Below, in pieces: positions 18,367-26,783 of a stretch of 62,668 nt of DNA; position 1 is the stretch's first letter, and the number at the start of each line of letters is the position of its first letter. Source of the DNA: Bacillus sp. RO3 (GTDB lineage Bacteria > Bacillota > Bacilli > Bacillales > Bacillaceae_B); assembly GCF_012911895.1 (NCBI RefSeq), contig NZ_JAAXCV010000009.1, forward strand, positions 1 to 62,668. Direction: 5' to 3'. The notes below the pieces were generated by a model that made no database searches, was not told the origin of the DNA, and was given only the letters and a program-made list of their open reading frames with translations. Position numbers and translations under genes: made by a program.

Positions 18367-19860
18367 ATGTCATCAATGAATAAACAGAAAATTGTGGATA
18401 GTGTCCCTCAAAAAGGATTCTTCGGACATCCCAGAGGACTATTCACTCTGTTCTTTACGGAATTCTGGGAGCGCTTTTCCTACTATGGGATGCGTGCGAT
18501 CCTCGTATTCTACATGTACTATGAGGTTTCCAAAGGTGGACTGGGTCTTGAGCAGAACACAGCTTTAGCCATCATGTCTATCTATGGTTCACTGGTTTAT
18601 ATGTCCGGAGTCATCGGAGGATGGCTGGCAGATAGGATATTCGGAACGTCGAAAGCCGTCTTTTACGGTGGAATATTCATCATGTTCGGTCATATTGCAT
18701 TATCTTTCCCGGGAAGTTTAACGATGTTCTTCATCTCAATGGTGCTGATCGTAGTCGGAACAGGATTATTGAAGCCGAATGTTTCCACTGTAGTCGGTGA
18801 AATGTATAGTGAAAAGGATACTCGCCGCGATGCAGCTTTCAGTATTTTCTATATGGGTATCAACCTGGGGGCATTCATCGCTCCACTAATCGTAGGAAGC
18901 CTTATGGAAACAAAAGGTTTCCATTGGGGATTCGCCGTAGCCGCAATCGGGATGTTCTTAGGTCTGGTTGTATTCATGACAACAAAGAAAAAGAATCTTG
19001 GCCTTGCAGGTACGTATGTACCGAATCCCCTCGCACCTGCTGAAAAGAAGAAATATGGCATCATCACAGGTGCAGTCGTAGTCGGTCTTGCCATCATTCT
19101 TGGAATCACGATTCCAGCAGGGATCTTCACGTTAAACGTCTTCATTAATCTGGTAGGGATCTTCGGTATCGTCGTTCCAACCATTTACTTTATCGTGATG
19201 TACTATAGTCCAAAAACAACGGAAACAGAGCGTTCCCGAGTGATCGCTTATATTCCATTATTTATTGCAGCGGTGATGTTCTGGGCGATTCAAGAGCAGG
19301 GTTCAACCATTCTTGCTGCTTATGCAGATAAGAGAACACAGCTTGAATTCATGGGGATCAACATCTCTCCTGCCTGGTTCCAATCACTGAACCCGTTATT
19401 TATCATCCTATTAGCTCCGGTATTTGCCTGGATGTGGGTGAAACTGGGTGATCGTCAGCCATCCGTTCCAAAGAAATTCTCACTGGGACTCTTGTTTGCC
19501 GGTTTATCATTCTTAGTGATTCTATTGCCTGCATACTTCGGCGGGGAAGAAGCTCTGGTAAGCCCACTCTGGCTGGTGCTCAGCTACTTCATCGTTGTCC
19601 TTGGTGAGCTATGCTTATCACCGGTCGGTCTTTCAGCTACAACGAAACTGGCCCCGGAAGCATTCTCTGCTCAAACGATGAGCCTTTGGTTCCTGGCTTC
19701 TGCTGCTGCACAAGCATTGAACGCACAGCTTGTCCGTTTCTATACACCTGAAACAGAAATGCTGTACTTTGGTTCAATCGGAGGGATGGCAATCGTATTG
19801 AGTATTGCACTATTCCTTCTTTCACCGAAGATTCAGTCGTTCATGAAAGGTGTAAAATAA
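18367..19860 (+). CDS. dtpT: POT/PTR-family di- and tripeptide:proton symporter
   Basis: 497-aa, 12-14 membrane helices. The PTR2 signature FTEFWERFSYYGMRAIL lies at about residues 28-44 with the ExxER proton-coupling motif inside. GGWLADRIFG and the FSIFYMGINLGAFI segment in helix 5 are also diagnostic, and EQG occurs in helix 7. Imports small peptides using the proton gradient. AGGGAGGTAGAAAC precedes the ATG. Monocistronic with own promoter and terminator. The symbol follows the common Firmicutes name; B. subtilis uses yclF. Confidence 0.93.
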   Translation: MSSMNKQKIVDSVPQKGFFGHPRGLFTLFFTEFWERFSYYGMRAILVFYMYYEVSKGGLGLEQNTALAIMSIYGSLVYMSGVIGGWLADRIFGTSKAVFYGGIFIMFGHIALSFPGSLTMFFISMVLIVVGTGLLKPNVSTVVGEMYSEKDTRRDAAFSIFYMGINLGAFIAPLIVGSLMETKGFHWGFAVAAIGMFLGLVVFMTTKKKNLGLAGTYVPNPLAPAEKKKYGIITGAVVVGLAIILGITIPAGIFTLNVFINLVGIFGIVVPTIYFIVMYYSPKTTETERSRVIAYIPLFIAAVMFWAIQEQGSTILAAYADKRTQLEFMGINISPAWFQSLNPLFIILLAPVFAWMWVKLGDRQPSVPKKFSLGLLFAGLSFLVILLPAYFGGEEALVSPLWLVLSYFIVVLGELCLSPVGLSATTKLAPEAFSAQTMSLWFLASAAAQALNAQLVRFYTPETEMLYFGSIGGMAIVLSIALFLLSPKIQSFMKGVK

Positions 19861-19867
19861 TGAACTT

Positions 19868-19899
19868 AACCCTCTGAATAGGATTCAGAGGGTTTTTTT
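19868..19899 (+). terminator. Terminator of the POT transporter gene
   Basis: 12-bp stem AACCCTCTGAAT/ATTCAGAGGGTT with a 3-nt loop and seven T's. Confidence 0.95.
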
Positions 19900-20365
19900 A
19901 TGTGAGGACAAGACCAAATTGGAACCATAGCTTATATCTAAGGGGGAACTTGTGTTGAGTTGAAGTTCAGGGGTTCTATGTATTATATAAGATTCACTTT
20001 TTCAGCTGGAAATAGCTCCTGAGCAGGTAACAGGGGCCGCATCTGGGGTGAAATGCCTAATTGTCATTCCCTTCGCGAATGTATTGATCCATATTGGACC
20101 GTATTCAATCCTCATTCCGGATTATTAATCCTGTTTAAAAAGGATCAATCCTGATTATGGTGTATTCATCCTTTTTATAAATAATGAATCCTCTCTGTCG
20201 AATTTTCTTTAGGCAGACATTCACTCATGAGGACTGCCCTTTCATTTGTGTGAACAGGCTGAAGCTAGATTTGGTGATAAGAAGCATCCTCTATAGAAAG
20301 TGAGCTATGTCAAATAGAAGAGCATATAACAGATGAGCCTATGGTAAACCTTACCATAACCACAC
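19900..20365. other. Gene-free interval with periodic repeats
   Basis: No ORF with a ribosome binding site is visible on either strand. It holds the 20-bp periodic array (20081-20200) and a short inverted repeat ATGGTAA/TTACCAT at 20341-20357. Confidence 0.7.
20081..20200. repeat. Degenerate 20-bp periodic array, six units
   Basis: Six consecutive 20-bp blocks each carry ATCC at the same position (gATCCa, aATCCT three times, cATCCT, aATCCT), usually preceded by TATT or similar. Flanking bases vary, so this is an old or constrained tandem array rather than a recent duplication. Confidence 0.7.
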
Positions 20366-20397
20366 AAAAAAAGAACTCCGCATCACTACGGAGTTCT
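20366..20397 (-). terminator. Terminator of the Cys/Arg-rich small gene
   Basis: 9-bp stem AGAACTCCG/CGGAGTTCT with seven T's on the minus strand. Confidence 0.92.
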
Positions 20398-20405
20398 ATA
20401 CCATC

Positions 20406-20636
20406 TTAATAGAAAAAGTCGCAACCACATTTTCTTTTACGTCTTCTCCTGCGGTTATCAAAGTCTCCCAATACATCATCATCTCGTCTTCTGCGACATC
20501 TTCTACGATCATCCGTACCTAAGACACGATCTCTGCAGTGACATCTTCTTCTGTCACCAAATAACAATTTATCCCAGTCACAGCATTTCCGATCACGTCG
20601 TCCCCGGACACGGTCATCACAATAATGGCATCCCAT
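20406..20636 (-). CDS. Cys/Arg/Asp-rich small protein (spore-coat-like composition)
   Basis: 76-aa protein in which Arg, Asp, Lys and Cys make up more than half the residues; about ten cysteines, in pairs such as CHYC, KCC, RCHC and CGC; ends CGCDFFY. Such composition is seen in cross-linked spore coat or crust proteins, and the CxC/CxxC pairs could bind metal. It is supported as a gene by AAGGAGGTAAGAGT before the ATG and its own terminator. No homology recognised; coat function is inference. Confidence 0.65.
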   Translation of the reverse strand: MGCHYCDDRVRGRRDRKCCDWDKLLFGDRRRCHCRDRVLGTDDRRRCRRRRDDDVLGDFDNRRRRRKRKCGCDFFY

Positions 20637-20754
20637 ACTCTTACCTCCTTAGAAAGGATTTATCAGATAAAAGTAGTCTGATATACTCCATTCTATGAGG
20701 GACAGAGTGATTTGGTATGGGCCAAGTACCCTCTAAGGGGATAAGTAACGGGGA

Positions 20755-21285
20755 TTATTTGTCCTGCATCTTGATTCGGAACTGCCATTGACCTATCAAC
20801 AGCTGGACAACCTGATGAAACATTTCCTCCCTTGTGATGAGACCGTTGGTGAATATGCCCATTGCTCCTTCTTTCTTCCTTACTCCAGTCGTCTGGGTGT
20901 ATTCATCCATCAATGGCCCGAGCTCATTCCCTGCCTTTAACCGGCTGCTGATCTCTTTCGGTAAAGAGATTCGTGCACCCCCGCCAATGATTTCGTTTCC
21001 GTCCCGGTCAACCAGAGCTCCCCAGTTACAGAGGAACATTCCGTACAATGATTCCGTCACTCCCCCTTCAAGACCGATCCCGACGTCATGACCGGAAGCA
21101 CGCAGTACTTTCTTTGCCCTGTTTAATGCCCCTTCGATCGTCTCCTGATCTGAAAAAGGCTGGTCACTTACAGACGACTCTGTATTGAGAGACTGGAATT
21201 CAACATTCTCATAGTGTTGCTCAAATGCTTTTTGAACGGCCAGAACCTTGGCCGGATTCGTTGTTCCGATCGCTACTTTCAACAA
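20755..21285 (-). CDS. DUF84 inosine/xanthosine triphosphatase-like protein
   Basis: 176-aa member of the YjjX/DUF84 family, which hydrolyses non-canonical purine nucleoside triphosphates. Starts with the ITPase-fold motif IGTTNPAK; DIGIGLEGG-like GVGIGLEGGV and the segment GARISLP are typical. The start is TTG (21285 or 21282) behind GGGGGA. Cytosolic. Next to ytoP in the yt region. Confidence 0.85.
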   Translation of the reverse strand: MLKVAIGTTNPAKVLAVQKAFEQHYENVEFQSLNTESSVSDQPFSDQETIEGALNRAKKVLRASGHDVGIGLEGGVTESLYGMFLCNWGALVDRDGNEIIGGGARISLPKEISSRLKAGNELGPLMDEYTQTTGVRKKEGAMGIFTNGLITREEMFHQVVQLLIGQWQFRIKMQDK

Positions 21286-21338
21286 GATATTCCCCCATTT
21301 CTAACGGAGGATCCCTTTAAGTCCCCCATTTTCTTTTA

Positions 21339-21387
21339 AAAAAGCTGCCCCCCACGAAATTGCACACGAAGAAGACAGCTTTTTCTA
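21339..21387. terminator. Possible terminator between ytoP and the DUF84 gene
   Basis: AAAAAAGCTG and CAGCTTTTT arms around a long loop; the stem is short, so the call is weak. Confidence 0.4.
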
Positions 21388-21404
21388 TGATTTATTTATC
21401 GTGA

Positions 21405-22478
21405 TTACCCATTCGATTTGATTGATTCGATTGTAGAACGATCACATTGCTTCACTAATTTGACGATCAGCTCTTTCGCTGCCGCATAGTCATCTACATG
21501 GATCATGGAAGCATGAGTATGAATATACCTTGAACAAATACCAACCACTGCACTTGGTACCCCTTCATTGGACATATGGACTCTCCCTGCGTCCGTACCG
21601 CCTTGGGAAACGAAGTACTGATATGGAATATCATTTGATTCAGCCGTATCAAGGACGAATTCCCGCATGCCTCTGTGAGTGACCATGGAACGATCCAGAA
21701 TGCGAAGGAGAGCACCTTTGCCTAGTTGACCAAATTCATTTTTGTCCCCTGACATATCATTTGCCGGACTCGCATCCAACGCGAAGAAGAGATCAGGATT
21801 GATCATATTGGCTGCAGTCTGAGCACCTCTTAATCCCACCTCTTCCTGCACAGTGGCACCGGAATAAAGGGTATTGGGAAGGGACACACCCTGAAGCTCT
21901 TTTAATAACTCAATGGACAGTCCGCACCCATAACGGTTATCCCAGGCTTTCGCCAGAATCTTCTTCTCATTTGCCATCGGGGTGAACGGACAGATCGGTA
22001 CAATCTGCTGGCCGGGCTTGATTCCAATTTCACGTGCATCTTCACGATCATCAGCACCGATATCGATTAGCATGTTCTTCATATCCATTGGCTTTCTGCG
22101 CTGGTCTTCCCCAAGGAGGTGCGGAGGGATGCTTCCGATGACTCCTGTTATTGGGCCGTTATCTGTTATAATTTGAACCCGTTGCGCTAGGAGGACCTGA
22201 CTCCACCAGCCGCCAAGAGGTTGAAAACGGATCATGCCATTATCGGTAATGGACGTGACCATAAACCCCACTTCATCCATATGTCCTGCAACCATGACAA
22301 CAGGATCCTGATCATTGCCTTTTTTCACTCCGAAGATTCCGCCTAGACGATCCTGTACCATTTCATCTGAGTATTGAGTCAATTGCTCTTTCATAAATTT
22401 ACGGACTGCATGCTCATTACCAGGTGCCCCCGGCAATTCAGTCAGTGTCTTAAATAATTCCAACGTTTCTTGTTTCAT
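21405..22478 (-). CDS. ytoP: YtoP, M42-family glutamyl-aminopeptidase-like enzyme
   Basis: 357-aa M42 metallopeptidase, a dodecameric tetrahedral aminopeptidase family. Metal-binding motifs: [10 protein letters not shown] near residue 66, [11 protein letters not shown] near 177, catalytic QEEVGLRGA near 211, ALDASPAND, and a late His in [11 protein letters not shown]. Expected to trim peptides in the cytosol. AAGGGGCATTTGAC precedes the ATG. Divergent from ytzB. Confidence 0.94.
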   Translation of the reverse strand: MKQETLELFKTLTELPGAPGNEHAVRKFMKEQLTQYSDEMVQDRLGGIFGVKKGNDQDPVVMVAGHMDEVGFMVTSITDNGMIRFQPLGGWWSQVLLAQRVQIITDNGPITGVIGSIPPHLLGEDQRRKPMDMKNMLIDIGADDREDAREIGIKPGQQIVPICPFTPMANEKKILAKAWDNRYGCGLSIELLKELQGVSLPNTLYSGATVQEEVGLRGAQTAANMINPDLFFALDASPANDMSGDKNEFGQLGKGALLRILDRSMVTHRGMREFVLDTAESNDIPYQYFVSQGGTDAGRVHMSNEGVPSAVVGICSRYIHTHASMIHVDDYAAAKELIVKLVKQCDRSTIESIKSNG

Positions 22479-22741
22479 GTCAAATGCCCCTTTTGTATAA
22501 GATCTACTTTATGTATAATTTTATTTTACAGAACTTTCGAACGTCTTACCACCAATTGAGAGGAAAAGCATTTCTCTTTTTTATGATTTATTTGATAGAA
22601 TGTACCTATAAACGGAAAATAAACGAGAATTTCCAGGGAGATATGGAAGAAGGGATGATTCCCCTGCATCACGTGATTCATCAGCGACCCCTGGTTATTA
22701 GAGCACCATTCAACTACTCATTGCCTGTGGAGGGAGAAACG

Positions 22742-23056
22742 ATGAACTGGAAATCTTTCATAATTGGAATCGGAATCGGGGCAGCAGGAGGCTATTTTTT
22801 AAAAGAAAAATTAAATGAGTCCTCACTGATTTCTGCCGAAAAAGTACTAAAAGATGTGAAACAATCGTTTAAAAAAGACGGGGATATCGATGGTTCGTGG
22901 ATCGGGATGAAACCAGAAGACTTTCAAAAGCATTCCGTCGCGACGAAAGTCTATAAAGGCGGCGTATCGAGAAGAAGGGACGGAGAGCTGGAACAATACG
23001 AATTCCTGGCAGATGCCTACACAGGAACCGTCATTGATGTGTATCCCCTGAGATAA
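22742..23056 (+). CDS. ytzB: YtzB, PepSY-domain small protein
   Basis: 104-aa protein: N-terminal glycine-rich hydrophobic stretch (IIGIGIGAAGGYFL, residues 6-20), then a PepSY-like domain ending DAYTGTVIDVYPL. Start ATG 22742 follows GGAGGGAGAAACG. The frame is open back to 22484, but those codons look non-coding. May be membrane-attached; function unknown. Confidence 0.88.
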   Translation: MNWKSFIIGIGIGAAGGYFLKEKLNESSLISAEKVLKDVKQSFKKDGDIDGSWIGMKPEDFQKHSVATKVYKGGVSRRRDGELEQYEFLADAYTGTVIDVYPLR

Positions 23057-23092
23057 CCAAGCCTTTCTGGACCCTTTGGAAGGATTAAATAG

Positions 23093-23140
23093 AAAAGGAT
23101 GATCCTGGACTCTGTCGAATCCTCGGGATCATCCTTTTTT
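23093..23140. terminator. Bidirectional terminator between ytzB and ytnP
   Basis: Long stem (about 23093-23105 with 23126-23138) with A-run on the left and T-run on the right, between convergent genes. Confidence 0.92.
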
Positions 23141-23141
23141 T

Positions 23142-23984
23142 CTATTTTTTCCTCAATACCTTGTCTACCATTTCCCCATCACGATTCCACTTCACTGCTC
23201 TATACACTGCATCATGGTAAAAAAGGAACCAGTACCCGCCTTCCATCGCTTGATTGATCCACTTTTCCTTCGCATCGATGGATGTCATGGGATAATCATC
23301 GTAGGCAAGCACCCAAAGGGGATTTTTGTGGGCATGGGTCGGCATGATGTCTGCCATATGGATGAATGTTTCGCCCTCACTCTCTAAAAGGATGATCGAA
23401 TGCCCGTCACTGTGACCCCCTGTATGCACCATTCTAATCCCTGGGAGGACTTCCTTTTCCTCCTGGAACGTTTCTACTTGAGATTGAATACTCTCCCAGT
23501 TCTCTCTCCAGTATGTATTACGGGAGCGGATATTCGGGTTTCTCATTTCATCCCATTCCACTTGAGAGGTGTAAATGGTTGCATTGGGAAATACAGGAAC
23601 CAGTTCATCTCCCTCATATTTCGTTAAACCGCAGGCGTGATCAAAATGCATGTGAGTCATCAGCACCACATCAATATCTTCAGGCGACAAGCCATGAGCT
23701 TCCAGGGAGGCGTCTACATCCGACTCTTCCTGCACCCCATAGTTACGCTTTTGTTTATCATTCAGCTTTCCTTTTCCAATACCGGATTCAATTAATACAT
23801 TCTTCCCTTCCCATTGAAAAAAGAGAGGATCCGTTCGTAATTCGATTTGATTTAAGTCATTTACGGCATATTTTTTGGACCAGAGGGGCTTTGGAACCAC
23901 CCCGAACATGGCTCCCCCATCCATGTGCGTGACACCGCCATTCAGCCAGTGTATCGTCAGTTCTCCCACTTTCAACTCTTCCAT
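23142..23984 (-). CDS. ytnP: YtnP-like metallo-beta-lactamase-fold lactonase
   Basis: 280-aa MBL-fold hydrolase. The metal motif THMHFDH is near residue 108, with later ligands in TGGHSDGHS and [11 protein letters not shown]. In B. subtilis YtnP degrades streptomycete/acyl-homoserine lactone-type signals. The start is ATG 23984 (GGAGG 7 nt upstream); the ATG 7 codons earlier lacks a binding site. Its stop is next to the shared terminator. Confidence 0.9.
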   Translation of the reverse strand: MEELKVGELTIHWLNGGVTHMDGGAMFGVVPKPLWSKKYAVNDLNQIELRTDPLFFQWEGKNVLIESGIGKGKLNDKQKRNYGVQEESDVDASLEAHGLSPEDIDVVLMTHMHFDHACGLTKYEGDELVPVFPNATIYTSQVEWDEMRNPNIRSRNTYWRENWESIQSQVETFQEEKEVLPGIRMVHTGGHSDGHSIILLESEGETFIHMADIMPTHAHKNPLWVLAYDDYPMTSIDAKEKWINQAMEGGYWFLFYHDAVYRAVKWNRDGEMVDKVLRKK

Positions 23985-24082
23985 CTTGATTCCTCCTTTG
24001 TTCATACACCCTTATTTTATCAGAATAAATGGACAACTTATAGGTAGATGCCTTGGTACTGTATGGATAAGTGCCAACTATG

Positions 24083-24113
24083 AAAAACAGCCCTGCCAGA
24101 CGGCAAGGCTGTT
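24083..24113 (-). terminator. Terminator of trmB
   Basis: Stem AACAGCC-TGCC / GGCA-GGCTGTT with one mismatch, followed by five T's on the minus strand. Confidence 0.85.
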
Positions 24114-24124
24114 AAAGCAATGAA

Positions 24125-24769
24125 TTATTGATTTTGATACTGAGCTTCCACACGGTAAATCCGCTGCCCTTTGGCTGAGAATTTCTCTTCATATTCCGTC
24201 ATGATATTCCCTTCGAACTCACTCTTATGAAGATCGAGACTGAGGAAGTTCAAATGCAGGCCGTACCACGAGAAACTCTTTAAGGAGTACTCGAATAACC
24301 CCTGGTTATCTGTTTTAAAGTGAATTTCCCCGCCTTTGATCAGCACCTCTTCATATAATTTCAAAAAGTCTTTATAAGTCAGACGACGTTTTTCATGACG
24401 GTTTTTAGGCCATGGATCGGAGAAGTTCAAGTATACTCTGCTCACTTCTTCCGGTGCGAAGTATTCAGTCAGACTCTTTGCATCCACATTTAACAGCTTG
24501 ACGTTTGGTAGTTCCGCTTCAATTAAACGATCAAGGGCTGTCACAATGACGCTTTCATATAACTCGATTCCAATATAATTGACGTCTGGATTGGCTCTGG
24601 CCATTTCCGTGACGAATTGACCTTTACCGGTCCCGACTTCGATATGAATCGGATTGTCATTACCAAATTCTTTGTTCCATTGACCTTTTTTCTCTTGGGG
24701 TTCTGCCACCACATACTGTGGATGGTCACTGATTTTCTCAGAAGCCCACGGTTTATTACGTAAACGCAT
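24125..24769 (-). CDS. trmB: tRNA (guanine-N7-)-methyltransferase
   Basis: 214-aa TrmB, which forms m7G46 in the tRNA variable loop using S-adenosylmethionine. SAM-binding EVGTGKGQF near residue 45; substrate/active motif [17 protein letters not shown] near 117; starts MRLRNKPWA as usual. GAGGTGTCTAC precedes the ATG. Confidence 0.97.
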   Translation of the reverse strand: MRLRNKPWASEKISDHPQYVVAEPQEKKGQWNKEFGNDNPIHIEVGTGKGQFVTEMARANPDVNYIGIELYESVIVTALDRLIEAELPNVKLLNVDAKSLTEYFAPEEVSRVYLNFSDPWPKNRHEKRRLTYKDFLKLYEEVLIKGGEIHFKTDNQGLFEYSLKSFSWYGLHLNFLSLDLHKSEFEGNIMTEYEEKFSAKGQRIYRVEAQYQNQ

Positions 24770-24842
24770 GTAGACACCTCATTTTTTATTATCAAAACTC
24801 TTTTCGAAAAACATTGTTGCTACCATGAAGAATAAAGTAGAC

Positions 24843-24971
24843 GTTGATTTCCACTGCAGGATGCCCGCTTTCAGAGGGGCTGGCGGTGATCCTCCTCGGC
24901 CGTTTTCCCTGTGGGACCTCATCTGTCCAGCCACTCCCAAAGGAGGCGGGCATCCTTCCACTCCAATCAAC
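24843..24971. repeat. Bacillaceae-type inverted repeat element (129 bp)
   Basis: Outer arms GTTGATT/AATCAAC and AGGATGCCCGC/GCGGGCATCCT flank an 8-nt internal loop with the same sequence (TCCACTNC) on both sides. Inside is a GGCTGG/CCAGCC stem. I recognise this kind of element (…GATTGGAGCGGAAGG… style) as a dispersed non-coding repeat in many Bacillus and Geobacillus genomes. No transposase is present. Confidence 0.75.
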
Positions 24972-25096
24972 TTTCTAAGCATGTATAAAAGAAATTGAAA
25001 CCAAATGTTAATAAACAAGCTCATATAAGGTGATGGTGATTGCTTTTCCTTAAAAGCTGGAAGATCACTTTTATTGAATTGTTCATTGACACTTTA

Positions 25097-25470
25097 AGCT
25101 CTGTCTCTACAAGTTCTTAAAGATGATGAGGTGAACTGAGTAGACTTCTGCGGAAGTAAAGGCGTGCAGAGCCCCTGTTCGACTAAGCTGAAGTGGATCA
25201 GCCGAACGTTCTCGGAAAGGGAAGCAGTTCCCTTCATCATCCACCCTATACTCATTGACAGAACCATGCAGAGCTATATTTAAAAAGCAATAATCTTGCG
25301 AAAAGAGCGTATCGAAAAAAACATACCATGACTCCCCTTCCTATGCAAGAGCCAAAATGGAACAGGACTTCGGGGGAGCGGATGATGCTGTTCAACCGCT
25401 AAAGGCCCGTCCCTAAAAAGGGCGCATAATTAAAAAAGGAATTCACACACTAGTAGTGAATTCCTTTTTT
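25097..25470 (+). ncRNA. Candidate structured non-coding RNA
   Basis: No ORF fits, but the plus strand folds into nested and serial helices by eye: AGCTCTG/CAGAGCT (25097-25103 with 25269-25275), GATGATGA/TCATCATC (25122-25129 with 25234-25241), hairpin ACTTC-TGCG-GAAGT (25144-25157), a two-part hairpin GTTCG…GCTGA/TCAGC…CGAAC (25177-25207), and GGGAA-GCAG-TTCCC (25219-25232). It ends in a strong terminator. It does not resemble RNase P, tmRNA, 6S, SRP RNA, T-box or riboswitch classes that I know. Strand assignment rests on terminator polarity, which is ambiguous. Confidence 0.5.
25432..25470. terminator. Bidirectional terminator upstream of ytzH
   Basis: 9-bp stem GGAATTCAC/GTGAATTCC with A-run and T-run on opposite sides. 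It lies 80 bp before ytzH, so transcription from the left ends here. Confidence 0.92.
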
Positions 25471-25550
25471 GGTCTGTTCATTTTGAAGGGCTGAAAAAGT
25501 ACGTGTTAGTTCTTATATTCTTCAAAGACGAAAATGAAAGGGTGTACTTC

Positions 25551-25829
25551 ATGCCTTTAAATTCACAGAATCAAATGCAGTTGTTATCGGATATTCTAAG
25601 CAATCACAGTACCGATTGCTGCGGTTCAGTTTCTGAATGTGAGCAGGTTGAGCGATTGGTGAAGTCTTTGATGGTCAATGCTGATATTCATGAGAACGTC
25701 AAGCCTGTCCTTCAGGAAATTTATCAGTATAGCCAAAGCGGGATTTCCTCCCCTGACTTAGCGAACCATATTACGGCCAACCAACAGAACTTGTCACAAT
25801 GGGTGACAGATATGAACCATTACTCTTAG
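25551..25829 (+). CDS. ytzH: YtzH-like small protein
   Basis: 92-aa YtzH family protein; helical, with conserved CCGSVSECEQVERL near residue 23 and a Gln/Asn-rich end. GAAAGGGTGTACTTC precedes the ATG at 25551; an upstream in-frame start at 25503 is less likely. Ends 4 bp from the convergent ytmP, with no terminator between them. Function unknown. Confidence 0.9.
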   Translation: MPLNSQNQMQLLSDILSNHSTDCCGSVSECEQVERLVKSLMVNADIHENVKPVLQEIYQYSQSGISSPDLANHITANQQNLSQWVTDMNHYS

Positions 25830-25833
25830 TCAT

Positions 25834-26607
25834 TCAGATGATCTTGTGCAGGTATTCAATCCAATGATTCATTTCGTGGAATCGGGCTTTTCCTTTATGC
25901 CACTGAATGGATAAAATCGTTTGTGCCACCACGTACCACTTCATCCTAAGTTTCAGGTTATCGGTCAGCTCGACTCCGTACTGAGTCAGCCAGCTTTCCC
26001 ATTGATCCTCAGGGATATACCAATAGAGCAGCAAACCTACGTCAAAAGCCGGGTCTGCAATCATCGCTCCATCCCAATCAATCAGATACAACTGGTTGTA
26101 ATCAGACAGCAGCCAGTTGTTATGATTGACATCACCGTGGCAGACGACATATTCTTCCTGTTGAACCTCCATCAGTTCTTTCTGAAGAAACAAGAGTGCC
26201 TCTCTCATAACAGGTAAAGAAAGCAGATCGAATTCCAAGCCTGTTTCCACTTCAGTGAGCATATGCTCTGGTTGAAACGGTTCTTTCCCCAAGCGCTCAA
26301 GCATGGTTGAAAGAGGCTTGGAGGAATGGATCTTATTAAGCAGCCTCGCCACTCTCTCGTCCTTCATTTCTTCAGGCTTTAATTCTCTCCCATTTAACCA
26401 GTGTTGTGCCGTGATGACATCCCCGTTTTCCATTCGTTTCGTCCAAACCAGTTTCGGTACTATTCCTTCTGCTGATAATACAGCAACAAAAGGCGAGGAA
26501 TTTCGCTTCAGAAATAATCTCTGCTCCTGGTACTGAGCAAAGAACGCTTCTCCTGTAGCACCGCCTGCGGGGACTATTTCCCAATCTTGGTCAAATAAGT
26601 GTTCCAA
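25834..26607 (-). CDS. ytmP: YtmP, aminoglycoside-phosphotransferase-fold protein
   Basis: 257-aa APH/choline-kinase-fold protein. Brenner-type catalytic motif CHGDVNHNNWL near residue 155 and Mg-binding LIDWDGA near 177. Early AGGATGEAF is the nucleotide loop and RLFLKR carries the ATP-binding Lys. Likely a small-molecule kinase; the substrate is unknown. The TTG at 26607 has AGAAGGTGA at the right spacing; a GTG at 26616 would place the start inside the ribosome binding site. Confidence 0.85.
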   Translation of the reverse strand: MEHLFDQDWEIVPAGGATGEAFFAQYQEQRLFLKRNSSPFVAVLSAEGIVPKLVWTKRMENGDVITAQHWLNGRELKPEEMKDERVARLLNKIHSSKPLSTMLERLGKEPFQPEHMLTEVETGLEFDLLSLPVMREALLFLQKELMEVQQEEYVVCHGDVNHNNWLLSDYNQLYLIDWDGAMIADPAFDVGLLLYWYIPEDQWESWLTQYGVELTDNLKLRMKWYVVAQTILSIQWHKGKARFHEMNHWIEYLHKII

Positions 26608-26692
26608 TATATTCACCTTCTATTGGTCCTTTGTCATATTTATATGTTCATTTACAGTAGTTTCGAATTCAATAAAAAAAGTCTCATAAAAT

Positions 26693-26734
26693 AAAAAAGA
26701 CAGCTATTGGGCAATACAATCAATAGCCATCTGT
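26693..26734 (-). terminator. Terminator of the ytlPQR-amyX operon
   Basis: Arms GACAGCTATTG and CAATAGCCATCTGT pair with one bulge, followed by T's on the minus strand, 50 bp after the amyX stop. Confidence 0.85.
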
Positions 26735-26783
26735 ATAGATTTTATCGTCATCTTGCGTTTTCGTCAAGCACTGGAATGAACTG

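Noticed and set aside
22484..22741. N-terminal extension of ytzB
   Set aside because: Frame is open, but the strong binding site lies just before ATG 22742 and the extension looks non-coding.
23513..23932. 139-codon plus-strand frame
   Set aside because: Antisense shadow of ytnP with His/Pro-rich nonsense composition.
24779..25024. 81-codon minus-strand frame
   Set aside because: Consists mainly of the inverted repeat element; codons follow repeat sequence, no binding site.
25097..25470. RNase P RNA, tmRNA, 6S RNA or SRP RNA
   Set aside because: None of the conserved blocks of those RNAs that I know is present; reported instead as an unknown structured RNA.
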